Shown: in pieces, positions 32,394 to 41,120 of the stretch
How the letters are laid out: each line of letters starts with the position of its first letter
How positions within the stretch are numbered: position 1 is the first letter of the stretch
Origin: Clostridia bacterium
GTDB lineage: Bacteria > Bacillota_A > Clostridia > Oscillospirales > Acutalibacteraceae
DNA: 64,000 nt
Assembly: GCA_017456015.1 (NCBI GenBank)
Contig: JAFTLL010000004.1
Location: 322,755-386,754, forward strand
Direction: 5' to 3'
The notes under the pieces: model-generated
The model's input: the letters and a program-made list of their open reading frames with translations, nothing else
What the model was told of the DNA's origin: nothing
Database searches by the model: none
Program-made: the position numbers and the translations under genes

Positions 32394-34254
32394 AGCCGAA
32401 TCACAAAAACTGTTGGATATGATGATTCACTCAATTTACACCCACAAGGAAATCTTTTTGCGCGAGCTGATTTCCAACGCGAGCGACGCATTGGACAAGC
32501 TTTATTTCCGTTCCCTGACCGATAGCGAGGTTGGACGCAAACGGGAGGACTTTCGGATTGATTTGGCGCTGGATAAGCAGGCTCGCACCCTGACCATCAC
32601 CGACAACGGCTGCGGCATGACCGAAGCCGAATTGGAGCAGAACCTCGGCACGATTGCCAAAAGCGGTTCGGGCGCATTCAAGCAGGAAAACGAAAAAACT
32701 GAGGATGTTGAAATCATCGGTCAATTCGGTGTCGGCTTTTATTCCGCCTTTATGGTCAGCGATAGGGTGGAGGTGCGCAGTCGCGCCTACGGTGCGGACC
32801 AGGCCTTTTTGTGGGAGAGTGACGGTGTCGACGGCTATACCGTTCGTCCCGATACCATGGAGTCGGCCGGTACGGTTATCACATTAAAAATCAAAGAAAA
32901 TACCGAAAACGAGAACTATGATGAATTTTTAGAGCCCCACCGTATTGCCGCGTTGGTGAAAAAATATTCAGATTATATCCATTACCCGATTCAAATGGAA
33001 ATGGAGGAAAGCCGGCCGAAGGAGGGCACCGAGGGCGAGTATGAAACGGTCAAGGAACTGAAAACTCTCAATAGTATGGTGCCGCTGTGGCGCAAAAACA
33101 AATCGGAAATCACCGAGGAGGATTACAACCGCTTTTATAAGGAAAAGTTTTTCGATTTTGCCGACCCGGTAAAGGTCATTCACAGCAAAACCGAGGGTCA
33201 AGTGACCTATGATGCGCTTTTGTATATTCCCGAACGCGCACCCTTTGATTATTACACCAAGGATTTTAAAAAGGGCTTGGCCCTCTATTCCAACGGCGTT
33301 ATGATTATGGAACAATGCGCCGATTTGCTTCCGGATTATTACAGTTTTGTCAAAGGTCTGGTGGACAGCGCCGACCTTTCGCTCAACATTTCGCGCGAAC
33401 TGTTACAGCATGACCATCAGCTCAAACTGATTGCCAAAAACATTGAAAAGAAAATCCATACCGAACTGAAAAAACTGCTCGATACCGAGCGTGAAAAGTA
33501 CGAAAAGCTCTGGAAGGCCTTTGGTATGCAAATTAAATTTGGTGTCTATAATGACTATGGTATACACAAGGACAGCTTAAAGGATTTGTTGCTTTTCTAT
33601 TCCATGAACGAGAAAAAGCCGGTCACGCTGGAAGAATACATTTCCAAAATGCCCGAGGAGCAGAAGGAAATCTACTATGCCTGCGGCGAAACCAACGATA
33701 AAATTGATATGTTGCCCCAGTTGGAGGGGGTACGCGCCAAGGGCTATGATGCACTGTTCTTAACCGAAAACGTCGATGAATTCTGCTTGCAGGTGCTGGG
33801 CGAGCATAAAGAAAAAAGGTTCCACAATGTTTGCGCCGGAGACCTCGACCTTGGCAGCAGTGAGGAAAGCGATGCACTAAAAGAGCGCAATGAGGCGGCA
33901 AAGGATTTGTTTGCCGCAATGAAAGAAGCGCTGGGCGATGCCGTGACCGACATTCGGTTCACCGGCAATTTAAAGGACCATCCGGTCTGCCTGGTGAGCG
34001 AGGGTGGCCTTTCGGTGGATATGGAAAAGGTGCTCAACAGTATGCCGACCGGCGAAAAGGTCAAGGCAAAGGTCATTTTAGAAATCAATGCCGAGCACCC
34101 GATTGCCGCCAAATTGGAAACTTTGAAGGACGCCGACCCCGAAGCCCTAAAAAAATATGCCAAGGTGCTGTTTGCATCGGCACGGCTCATCAGCGGCCTG
34201 CCCTGTGAAAACCCAACCGAGTTTTCGCGCTTGATTTGCGAAATTATGCTGTAA
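32374..34254 (+). CDS. htpG: Molecular chaperone HtpG (Hsp90)
   Basis: A 626-residue Hsp90. The ATPase N-domain has REIFLRELISNASDALDKL-type sequence near 26-44, the DNGCGMT loop near 77 and GQFGVGFYSAFMVSDRV near 117; the middle domain contains the catalytic Arg region SLNISRELLQHD near 341; the C-terminal dimerisation domain ends at 626. It has no long charged linker, as expected for bacteria. GAAAGGTG precedes the ATG inside the upstream gene. A terminator follows 17 bases after the stop. Confidence 0.96.
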   Translation: MRKKQFKAESQKLLDMMIHSIYTHKEIFLRELISNASDALDKLYFRSLTDSEVGRKREDFRIDLALDKQARTLTITDNGCGMTEAELEQNLGTIAKSGSGAFKQENEKTEDVEIIGQFGVGFYSAFMVSDRVEVRSRAYGADQAFLWESDGVDGYTVRPDTMESAGTVITLKIKENTENENYDEFLEPHRIAALVKKYSDYIHYPIQMEMEESRPKEGTEGEYETVKELKTLNSMVPLWRKNKSEITEEDYNRFYKEKFFDFADPVKVIHSKTEGQVTYDALLYIPERAPFDYYTKDFKKGLALYSNGVMIMEQCADLLPDYYSFVKGLVDSADLSLNISRELLQHDHQLKLIAKNIEKKIHTELKKLLDTEREKYEKLWKAFGMQIKFGVYNDYGIHKDSLKDLLLFYSMNEKKPVTLEEYISKMPEEQKEIYYACGETNDKIDMLPQLEGVRAKGYDALFLTENVDEFCLQVLGEHKEKRFHNVCAGDLDLGSSEESDALKERNEAAKDLFAAMKEALGDAVTDIRFTGNLKDHPVCLVSEGGLSVDMEKVLNSMPTGEKVKAKVILEINAEHPIAAKLETLKDADPEALKKYAKVLFASARLISGLPCENPTEFSRLICEIML

Positions 34255-34271
34255 CAAAAAGCGAAAAGAAA

Positions 34272-34309
34272 AAGGACATCCTTGTAAAAAGGGTGTCCTT
34301 AATTTTTTT
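34272..34309 (+). terminator. Terminator after htpG
   Basis: AAGGACATCC pairs with GGGTGTCCTT (one GU) and is followed by AATTTTTTT. Confidence 0.85.
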
Positions 34310-34433
34310 GGGGTTTTAAGCAAAATTCAAACCGGATAAGCATATATTTTAAAAGGAACAAAAAAGTCAGCCGTCCAGTCGGCACATAAGACTACAAAGA
34401 GGAGAAAAGAAAAATCTCCGGAAAGGATAAAAT

Positions 34434-35357
34434 ATGAATTTGTTTCTGCCGGAGGGGCAGCTGTTACATATGCCCCGGAATAAGTATATCTTGTCCAGAC
34501 CGTCGGCCATTGCACAGGCGGCGGCTGAGGGGACGATTTTGGAAGCGACGGCAACGGTTTGCAACCAGAACCATGACCTGCTCTGCGATTTGGGGAGTAT
34601 GCGCGGCGTGATTCCGCGTGACGCGGGGGCAATCGGTATTGCCGAGGGGCAGGTGCGCGATATTGCGTTGATTTCGCGGGTTGGCAAGCCGGTCAGCTTT
34701 GTGGTTACCGAAATCCGCAGCGATGCCGAAGGCCGGCCGCTTGCCATTTTATCCCGTGAACGAGCACAACGCCTTTGTTTAGAGCATTATATCAATAAAC
34801 TGCAACCCGGACAGATTATCGATGCGAAAATTACCCACTTTGAAAACTTTGGGGCTTTTTGCGATATTGGTTGCGGTGTGATTGCTTTACTGCCGATTAA
34901 CGCCATTTCGGTATCCCGGATTTCGCATCCATCCGACCGGTTTCGCTGTGGAGAGAACATAAAGGCAGTGGTACGCACACGGGACAGTGCAGGACGGATT
35001 ACTTTGAGTTGTAAAGAACTGCTGGGCACATGGCAGGAAAACGCCGGTAGATTTACCCAAGGCGAAACGGTATCGGGTATCGTTCGTTCGGTGGAGGATT
35101 ATGGTGTGTTTATAGAATTGACGCCCAACCTTGCCGGTCTGGCCGAGCCGCTGGCTGATGTGGAAATCGGGCAGCACACCAGCGTTTACATAAAAAGCCT
35201 GCTCCCTGAAAAAATGAAGGTGAAGCTGATTATTATCGACCTGTTAAAAGACCCACCGGCGCCGGTTCCGGTCAAATACTATCTGGATACCGGCCGGTTA
35301 GAGCGTTGGGTTTATTCCCCGAAAGAATGCCCGAAAATCATTGAAACGGTATTTTAA
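34434..35357 (+). CDS. S1-repeat RNA-binding protein (ribosomal protein S1-like)
   Basis: A 307-residue protein with three S1/OB repeats: about 30-115, 120-190 (PGQIIDAKITHFENFGAFCDIG) and 200-270 (GETVSGIVRSVEDYGVFIEL). It resembles the short S1-like proteins of Firmicutes, which bind mRNA or the ribosome, and is not a full RpsA. AAAGGA lies six bases before the ATG. The 124-base leader from 34310 has two small hairpins (GCCG/CGGC at about 34379-34392 and GGAGA/TCTCC at about 34401-34421), the second close to the ribosome site, so autogenous control is conceivable. Confidence 0.85.
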   Translation: MNLFLPEGQLLHMPRNKYILSRPSAIAQAAAEGTILEATATVCNQNHDLLCDLGSMRGVIPRDAGAIGIAEGQVRDIALISRVGKPVSFVVTEIRSDAEGRPLAILSRERAQRLCLEHYINKLQPGQIIDAKITHFENFGAFCDIGCGVIALLPINAISVSRISHPSDRFRCGENIKAVVRTRDSAGRITLSCKELLGTWQENAGRFTQGETVSGIVRSVEDYGVFIELTPNLAGLAEPLADVEIGQHTSVYIKSLLPEKMKVKLIIIDLLKDPPAPVPVKYYLDTGRLERWVYSPKECPKIIETVF

Positions 35358-35361
35358 AAAT

Positions 35362-35394
35362 AACAGCGGTGCTCTTTTATAGAGCACCGCTGTT
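35362..35394. terminator. Convergent terminator between the S1 gene and copA
   Basis: AACAGCGGTGCTC and GAGCACCGCTGTT form a perfect 13-bp stem. The T-rich tail (ATTTTTAAAAT) is on the minus strand, so it mainly ends copA. Confidence 0.85.
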
Positions 35395-35405
35395 GATAAA
35401 TGGAA

Positions 35406-35618
35406 TTACGACTCGTGGCGGATAACGGTATAGCCTGCTTCTTGTATCGCCGTATCCAAGGTTTTGTCTTCTACCGGTTCGGAAAGCGTAATGTGTGCGC
35501 ATTTGTTTCCCAAATCGATGGTCACGCCGGTTACGCCCGGCACGGTCTCCAACGCGGCTTGCACACGCGCGGCACAGTGTGCGCACATCATGCCCTCAAT
35601 ATACACCTTTTTTTCCAT
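35406..35618 (-). other. Possible internally initiated CopZ-like copper chaperone within copA
   Basis: In frame with copA, ATG at 35618 is preceded by AGGAGG (35631-35626) at a seven-base spacing, an ideal Shine-Dalgarno site. It would give a free 70-residue protein beginning MEKKVYIEGMMCAHCAARV, a complete HMA fold and the size of CopZ. It may be made besides the fusion, giving both a tethered and a soluble copper carrier. This is inference from the sequence; the site may also be a relic of a formerly separate gene. Confidence 0.6.
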
Positions 35619-37796
35619 GTGTTTTCCTCCTGTATTTTCCGCTGCTGATGCAGCGGTTTGTTTTTTATGAAAATTGCGCAAACGCAAAGCGTTGCCGACA
35701 ACAAAAATACTGCTGAAACTCATCGCCGCCGCGGCCAGCGAGGGGTCTAAATGCACACCCAGCAGACCGGTGGCCAGCGGAATACAAAGGCTGTTGTAAA
35801 ACAGTGCCCAAAACAGATTTCCTTTGATGTTTCGCATAACGGCACGGCTGAGCGAAATGGCGGTGCACACCTGTTCAAGCTGATTGCCCATGATGACGAT
35901 TTGCGCCGATTCGATGGCAATATCGGTTCCGGCGCCGATGGCAATACCCACATCGGCTTCGGTTAATGCGGGGGCGTCGTTTATACCGTCACCAACCATC
36001 GCGACCAACCCCTTTTGCTTTAAGAGCCGGACCTTTTCCTGCTTGTTTTGCGGAAGCACGTCGGCAACATAGCTACTGATACCGACAGCGTCGGCAATTT
36101 CCTTGGCGGCGGCTGTATTGTCACCGGTCAGCATAACCGTATCAATACCCATTTGGTGCAGGTCCGCAATGGCCTGCTTCGCGTCGGGCTTGATTTGGTC
36201 TTTAATGATAAATTTGCCGACAATTTTATCGTTCTCGGTCACAAAGACGGTTGTACCGTTTTTGGCGATATTCTTTTTGCCCGCGCCGGTCAACAAACTG
36301 CTGCCGACAAAATACCGGTTTTCTCCAATGCTTGCCGAAACCCCCTTGCCGGGGATGGTTTCGAAATCGGTCACTTCTCGGAGCGGTAAATTCTTCTGCT
36401 TGGCGGCGGCAACAATGGCGGCGGCCAAGGGATGATTGGAATGGCTTTCAATCGCGGCGGCAATCGATAACACGGTGTTTTGGTCGGCATGGTAGGCGGT
36501 AAAGGCCTCCACGGCCGGCGTACCGACGGTAATCGTACCGGTTTTATCAAAAACAACCGTTTTTACCTTATGGGAGGTTTCCAAGGCCTCGCCGGATTTG
36601 ATTAAAATACCCAGCGCGGCACCGCGGCCGGTACCGACCATAATCGAGGTCGGGGTGGCCAGTCCCAATGCACAGGGGCAGGAAACAACCAAGACCGAAA
36701 TGGCGTGGGTCAGGGCGGTTTCAAGACCCTTGCCCAACAGCATCCAAGCGGCAAAGCTCAAAAGCGCAATGCCAAATACGATAGGCAGAAAAATGCCGCT
36801 GACCTTGTCGGCCAGTTTCGAAATCGGCGCCTTTTTTGAAGCGGCCTGTTCTACCAAGCGGATAATCTCGGACAGCACGGTGTCCTCACCGACCGAGGTA
36901 ATTTCCACGCGGATATATCCGCTTTGCAAAACGGTCGCGCCGATGACGGTACTGCCGATGCCCACCGCTTCGGGCAAGTTTTCGCCGGTTAAAAAGGCCT
37001 TGTTTACAGCACCTTCGCCGAAAATGACCTTTCCGTCGGCCGGGACAGCATCGCCGGTTTTTACGATAACGATATCACCCACACGAAGCTCACTGACCAA
37101 AACATTTTGTTCGCCGTCGGCGGTCTGTAAGAGCGCGGTTTTCGGGCTTAAATTCATCAGGGCTGTAATCGCGCCGGCCGTTTTGGATTTGGAACGGCTT
37201 TCTAAATATTTGCCCAGACAGATTAAGGTGAGAATCATGCCGGCCGTTTCAAAATACAAATGGGTCGCCTGCGCATCAAAAAAGAGCAAATAGAGGCTGT
37301 AAAGAAATGCGATGCCGCTACCAACAGCAATCAAAGAATTCATGTTGGGCGCACCCTTAAACAAGGCTTTGCATCCACTTGTAAAAATAGAAAAATTCAC
37401 AATCAAAATCGGAAGAGTCAGCAGAAACTGCACGATACCCGACACCATACGGTCCTGCAAAAAAGCAGGCAGGGGCAGATGCCACATATGCCCCATACCG
37501 AGGTAAAACAGCGGCAACATAAAAATAAGCGACAGGACAAACCGCCTTTTAAAAGCGGCCGTTTCTTTTTGCGCAGGTGCTGCGGCGGCATCCTTTTTTA
37601 GTGTCGCAGTATAACCGGCACGCGAAACAGCGTTACAGATATCAGCAGATGTAACTGTTCCCGGTTGGTAATCGACCAGCATGGTTTTGGTCAGCAGATT
37701 GACCTGCACAGATTTTACATTCAACGCACCCACAGCCTTTTCCACCCGGGCGCTGCACGCCGCACAGCTCATACCTGTGACAATATATTCTTCCAT
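35406..37796 (-). CDS. copA: Copper-exporting P1B-ATPase CopA with C-terminal CopZ-like domain
   Basis: A 796-residue Cu(I) exporter. An N-terminal HMA domain has GMSCAACSARV (about 7-17). After the first membrane segments come the actuator domain, the CPC membrane motif in VSCPCALGLATP near 391-402, the phosphorylation motif DKTGTIT near 433, and MVGDGINDAPAL near 624. The last 70 residues are a second, C-terminal HMA domain (MEKKVYIEGMMCAHCAARV), joined by a short Ala/Thr/Gly linker. C-terminal placement is unusual and looks like a copZ chaperone gene fused to copA. The ATG at 37796 follows GGAGGATGTA. A perfect internal ribosome site precedes the C-terminal HMA (see the separate entry). 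Confidence 0.93.
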   Translation of the reverse strand: MEEYIVTGMSCAACSARVEKAVGALNVKSVQVNLLTKTMLVDYQPGTVTSADICNAVSRAGYTATLKKDAAAAPAQKETAAFKRRFVLSLIFMLPLFYLGMGHMWHLPLPAFLQDRMVSGIVQFLLTLPILIVNFSIFTSGCKALFKGAPNMNSLIAVGSGIAFLYSLYLLFFDAQATHLYFETAGMILTLICLGKYLESRSKSKTAGAITALMNLSPKTALLQTADGEQNVLVSELRVGDIVIVKTGDAVPADGKVIFGEGAVNKAFLTGENLPEAVGIGSTVIGATVLQSGYIRVEITSVGEDTVLSEIIRLVEQAASKKAPISKLADKVSGIFLPIVFGIALLSFAAWMLLGKGLETALTHAISVLVVSCPCALGLATPTSIMVGTGRGAALGILIKSGEALETSHKVKTVVFDKTGTITVGTPAVEAFTAYHADQNTVLSIAAAIESHSNHPLAAAIVAAAKQKNLPLREVTDFETIPGKGVSASIGENRYFVGSSLLTGAGKKNIAKNGTTVFVTENDKIVGKFIIKDQIKPDAKQAIADLHQMGIDTVMLTGDNTAAAKEIADAVGISSYVADVLPQNKQEKVRLLKQKGLVAMVGDGINDAPALTEADVGIAIGAGTDIAIESAQIVIMGNQLEQVCTAISLSRAVMRNIKGNLFWALFYNSLCIPLATGLLGVHLDPSLAAAAMSFSSIFVVGNALRLRNFHKKQTAASAAENTGGKHMEKKVYIEGMMCAHCAARVQAALETVPGVTGVTIDLGNKCAHITLSEPVEDKTLDTAIQEAGYTVIRHES

Positions 37797-37837
37797 TACA
37801 TCCTCCGATTGGTTATAGTAAGTCTTTGCTAACATAT

Positions 37838-37866
37838 ATTATATCCATTTAAATGGGCTTTGTCAA
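37838..37866 (-). promoter_or_regulatory. copA promoter with palindromic spacer
   Basis: On the minus strand TTGACA (37866-37861) and TATAAT (37843-37838) are separated by 17 bases. The spacer contains the perfect 12-bp palindrome CCATTTAAATGG (37856-37845), a plausible repressor site. No copY or csoR gene is in the window. Confidence 0.8.
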
Positions 37867-37897
37867 ACAAAAACAGGCGTTGCAAAAGCAACGCCTG
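37867..37897 (-). terminator. Terminator of gap
   Basis: CAGGCGTTGC and GCAACGCCTG form a perfect 10-bp stem (37874-37897); on the minus strand it is followed by TTTTTGTTT, and the copA -35 hexamer starts within the last T residues. Confidence 0.88.
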
Positions 37898-37912
37898 CCG
37901 AAATCGAAAAGG

Positions 37913-38923
37913 TTAGATTTCTGCGAAATATTTGATGGTGCGAACCATCTGGCTGGTGTAGCTGTTCTCGTTGTCATACCAAGAAACAACCTGTACCTGA
38001 TAGGTGTCATCATCAATCTTGGTTACCATGGTCTGTGTTGCATCGAACAGAGAACCGTAGGTGATGCCGATAATATCAGAAGATACAAGCGGCTCTTCGG
38101 TGTAACCGAAGGAAGCGCTGGAAGCGGCCTTCATAGCGGCGTTGATGCCCTCAACGGTTACATCCTTGCCCTTAACAACTGCAACCAAAATGGTGGTAGA
38201 ACCGGTCGGAACCGGAACACGCTGTGCAGAACCGATGAGCTTGCCGTTCAATTCCGGAATAACCAGGCCGATTGCTTTTGCAGCACCGGTGGAGTTCGGA
38301 ACAATGTTTACAGCGGCAGCACGGGCGCGGCGAAGATCGCCTTTTCTGTGCGGGCCGTCAAGAACCATCTGGTCGCCGGTGAAGGCGTGAACGGTGGTCA
38401 TGATACCGCTCTGGATGGCTGCATAATCGTTCAGAGTTTTGGCCATAGGAGCCAAGCAGTTGGTGGTGCAGGAAGCGGCAGAAATGATTTTGTCATCTGC
38501 GGTGAGGGTGTTTTCATTTACGCTGAAAACAATGGTGGGAAGGTCTTTGCCTGCCGGAGCAGAAATAACAACCTTTTTCGCACCTGCATCAATATGTGCC
38601 TGCGCTTTATCCTTCGAGCAATAGAAACCGGTACATTCCAGAACAACGTCAACACCGATTTCACCCCAAGGCAGGTCAGCCGCGTTTTTCTCGGCATAAA
38701 TTTTGATGGTTTTTCCATCAACGGTAATGCTGTCTTCACCAGCAGTTACGGTGTCAGCCAGAGCGTATCTGCCCTGTGCAGAATCGTATTTGAGAAGATG
38801 AGCCAACATGCTGGGGCTTGTCAAATCGTTGATTGCAACGATTTCGTAGCCATCGGCACCAAACATCTGACGGAAAGCCAGACGGCCGATACGGCCGAAG
38901 CCGTTAATAGCAACTTTAACCAT
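37913..38923 (-). CDS. gap: Glyceraldehyde-3-phosphate dehydrogenase
   Basis: A 336-residue type I NAD-dependent GAPDH of glycolysis. It begins [20 protein letters not shown] (nucleotide fold), has the catalytic Cys in [12 protein letters not shown] near 153, TVHAFTGDQ near 179, and ends in the [15 protein letters not shown] segment. AGGAGGAAATTTCC precedes the ATG. It has its own promoter upstream and terminator downstream and stands alone, not next to pgk or tpiA. Confidence 0.97.
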   Translation of the reverse strand: MVKVAINGFGRIGRLAFRQMFGADGYEIVAINDLTSPSMLAHLLKYDSAQGRYALADTVTAGEDSITVDGKTIKIYAEKNAADLPWGEIGVDVVLECTGFYCSKDKAQAHIDAGAKKVVISAPAGKDLPTIVFSVNENTLTADDKIISAASCTTNCLAPMAKTLNDYAAIQSGIMTTVHAFTGDQMVLDGPHRKGDLRRARAAAVNIVPNSTGAAKAIGLVIPELNGKLIGSAQRVPVPTGSTTILVAVVKGKDVTVEGINAAMKAASSASFGYTEEPLVSSDIIGITYGSLFDATQTMVTKIDDDTYQVQVVSWYDNENSYTSQMVRTIKYFAEI

Positions 38924-38956
38924 GGAAATTTCCTCCTAAAATAAAACTATATATTT

Positions 38957-38984
38957 ATTATAAACGATTTTTCCCATTTTTCAA
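38957..38984 (-). promoter_or_regulatory. gap promoter
   Basis: On the minus strand TTGAAA (38984-38979) and TATAAT (38962-38957) are 16 bases apart, 34 bases before the gap start. Confidence 0.7.
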
Positions 38985-39113
38985 GTCCTTTTTGGTACAA
39001 GTCAAAAAATCGTGAATACCAACAAAATTTGAAAAATTTACATTTGTTCGTCTGTGGTTGTTGTGGATAAAATAGAAGGGATTAGAATAAAACAATCGGT
39101 TGAGGACATAAAT

Positions 39114-39641
39114 ATGAACCACAGAGAACAACTTTTCGATTATATTCTGCAACACGGCATTGACGCGTATGCGCTCAAAATTCTGTTGCGGATTCGGCGG
39201 GAGGAACTGATGCATCGGGAACCGTTTTTTCAATGCGTGGAAATCAGCGGACTGGGTGAATTGCTTGCATCGGTGTGCGAATGTAGACTTGTGACGCGCC
39301 GTATAGAGGAGCGTAAAATTATAACCGATAAAAGTATGTTTTGCGCCTTGGTTTTCAATATTGTTAACCGTCTGGCAAGACCGTTGCAGATTTGCACCGT
39401 TACGCATAAAAACTGCCTCGCCGTTATTTTGAAGGGCAATTTTGAGTATACGCCCAATCCCTTTGAAGCGATGTTATTAAAAAAACTGCAAGCCGCTGTA
39501 TCCTTTTTAAAAGGACAGCCTACAAGTGTGCTGGTTCTGAAATTAAATCGCGCCACCGCAAGACCGTCGGCCTGTATTTCTGTCGAGGAAATGCTTTTGA
39601 ATCCGCTTTCGGATGCCTATGTTTTTTTACACAATGTATAA
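39114..39641 (+). CDS. Hypothetical protein, possibly a degenerate histidine-kinase-like ATPase fold
   Basis: A 175-residue soluble protein I cannot assign. The N-terminal part is helical (MNHREQLFDYILQHGIDAY). The middle, ITDKSMFCALVFNIVNRLAR, resembles the N-box helix of GHKL/HATPase domains (pattern D...L...LNLxxNA), followed by strand-like ICTVTHKNCLAVILKGNF, but the later G-boxes are not recognisable. A divergent HATPase-like sensor or anti-sigma fold is a low-confidence guess. The ATG at 39114 is chosen for GAGG eight bases upstream. A separate promoter for the next gene follows. Confidence 0.6.
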   Translation: MNHREQLFDYILQHGIDAYALKILLRIRREELMHREPFFQCVEISGLGELLASVCECRLVTRRIEERKIITDKSMFCALVFNIVNRLARPLQICTVTHKNCLAVILKGNFEYTPNPFEAMLLKKLQAAVSFLKGQPTSVLVLKLNRATARPSACISVEEMLLNPLSDAYVFLHNV

Positions 39642-39683
39642 ATGAAACTTATAAAGCTGCCCCTTAAAAGTTGCAATTATATC

Positions 39684-39712
39684 TTGACCGGTGCGGCTTC
39701 AAGTAGTATACT
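39684..39712 (+). promoter_or_regulatory. Promoter of the DUF368 gene
   Basis: TTGACC at 39684-39689 and TATACT at 39707-39712 with a 17-base spacer. Confidence 0.7.
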
Positions 39713-39781
39713 GAATGTAAAGAAATAAGCGGCAGTGCTTGCATTTTTTTAGTTTTGCTTTTGGGGGTGAAATACCGGAGA

Positions 39782-40675
39782 ATGAGAACCAACGAAGCGT
39801 TAAAAACAAGCGAAGATTTACAAACAAATAAAAAAGCAAACCGCGCGATACAGAGGTGTGCAAATATTGCTATGAGGCTGCTGCAAGGTGTCATTATCGG
39901 GCTTGGCGCCGTTTTACCGGGCGTTTCCGGCGGCGTGCTTTGTGTTGCTTTCGGTATTTATAAACCGGTAATGGAGTTGTTGTCGCATCCGGTGCGGGCC
40001 TTTAAAACCCAGATGCGGTTGCTGTTTCCGGTTTTGGTGGGTGCCGCCATGGGCTTCCTTGGAATTTCCAAATTGCTCGGTTTTTTTCTTACGGCATACC
40101 CTGCGCCCTCCATATGCCTTTTTGCAGGGTTGATTATCGGCATGCAGCCCTCCTTGTTCAAAGAGGCAGGGGTCAATGGGCGCGGCAAGGCGGCATTTTT
40201 CTCTCTGGAAATCGCCTTCCTGCTTACCACCGCTTTGTTGCTTGGTTTGCATATGATTTCTACAACGATTGCATTAAATCCGGTGGCCTATCTTTTTTGC
40301 GGCTTTTGTGTCGCACTCAGTGTTATTGTTCCGGGTATGAGTTTTTCAACCCTTTTGATGCCGCTCGGCCTGTATACGCCACTGGTAACTGGGATAGGCA
40401 ATTTGGATTTGGAGGTCATTACCCTTACCGGTATCGGTGCGATTTTGACGGTGGTTGTCCTTGCACGGGGCGTTACAATCTTTATGCAACGGTTTTATAC
40501 GGTTGCATATCACGCCATTCTCGGTATTGTGATTGCGGCTACGGTCTATATCATTCCCTACAAAAGTTTTACATTGAGCCTGCGGTCCGGTCTGCTGAAC
40601 GGTGTTTGTATTGTCGCAGGAATTGGAATTGCGCTTTTGTTGGAAAAGTGCAACCGTAAAATCAAACCCCAGTAA
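39782..40675 (+). CDS. DUF368 membrane protein (PopT-type undecaprenyl phosphate translocase)
   Basis: A 297-residue protein with about eight membrane helices after a 30-residue charged N-terminus. The family signature GLGAVLPGVSGGVLCVAFGIY lies near residues 40-60, and a second copy-like VIVPGMSFSTLLMPLGLY near 180-197 shows the internal repeat. DUF368 proteins have been reported to recycle undecaprenyl phosphate across the membrane, supporting cell-wall polymer synthesis. The start is uncertain: ATG 39782 is used, with GTG 39767 and TTG 39755 possible. A terminator follows. Confidence 0.87.
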   Translation: MRTNEALKTSEDLQTNKKANRAIQRCANIAMRLLQGVIIGLGAVLPGVSGGVLCVAFGIYKPVMELLSHPVRAFKTQMRLLFPVLVGAAMGFLGISKLLGFFLTAYPAPSICLFAGLIIGMQPSLFKEAGVNGRGKAAFFSLEIAFLLTTALLLGLHMISTTIALNPVAYLFCGFCVALSVIVPGMSFSTLLMPLGLYTPLVTGIGNLDLEVITLTGIGAILTVVVLARGVTIFMQRFYTVAYHAILGIVIAATVYIIPYKSFTLSLRSGLLNGVCIVAGIGIALLLEKCNRKIKPQ

Positions 40676-40694
40676 AATGAACATAAAAAATATG

Positions 40695-40727
40695 GCCGGC
40701 AGCATAAGCTGCCGGTCTTGTTTTTTG
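40695..40727 (+). terminator. Terminator after the DUF368 gene
   Basis: GCCGGCAGC pairs with GCTGCCGGT around ATAA and is followed by CTTGTTTTTTG. Confidence 0.85.
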
Positions 40728-40730
40728 TTT

Positions 40731-40958
40731 TTAATAGCGTCTGTTTCGGCAGGCACAATAGCGAACGATCAGATAAATTGCAATCAAGATCGCTAAAATA
40801 ACTGCGACAACAATAACTGCCGCAATTGCGCCCAAAATTGCCGAAGCGAAAACGCTGCCGAGAATCAGACCGATTGCCGCTGCAAATAGGGCAATCAAGA
40901 AGGTCAAAACTGTGTCAAGACAACAGCGTCTTCCGCATCCGAGGCCATTGTTTTCCAT
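40731..40958 (-). CDS. Small Cys/hydrophobic membrane protein
   Basis: A 75-residue protein: a polar Cys-containing head (MENNGLGCGRRCCLD), two almost continuous hydrophobic helices rich in Ala/Ile/Val (about 17-38 and 42-66), and a Cys/Arg tail (RYCACRNRRY). AAAGGAAGTGACAGAGA before the ATG is a good ribosome site. I do not recognise the family. The symmetric Cys-Arg ends on one side of a hairpin membrane insert are notable. It is a one-gene unit between two plus-strand operons. Confidence 0.65.
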   Translation of the reverse strand: MENNGLGCGRRCCLDTVLTFLIALFAAAIGLILGSVFASAILGAIAAVIVVAVILAILIAIYLIVRYCACRNRRY

Positions 40959-41068
40959 TCTCTGTCACTTCCTTTGTTTTCTCAGCCGGCTGTACTTTAT
41001 TTTATGCGGCTTGTCTGCCATTGGTGACAGGCCGGCCGAAAAACAGAGTTAAACTTTACATGAAAATG

Positions 41069-41097
41069 TTGACGAAATCATAAAGAAGCGGTATAAT
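41069..41097 (+). promoter_or_regulatory. Promoter of mscL-pduL-hemW
   Basis: TTGACG at 41069-41074 and TATAAT at 41092-41097 with a 17-base spacer. Confidence 0.82.
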
Positions 41098-41120
41098 TGT
41101 TGCAAAGGGGGATGAAGAAA

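Noticed and set aside
37853..38944. A 363-residue open frame on the plus strand opposite gap
   Set aside because: Shadow of the highly biased gap gene; it would also begin inside the copA promoter region.
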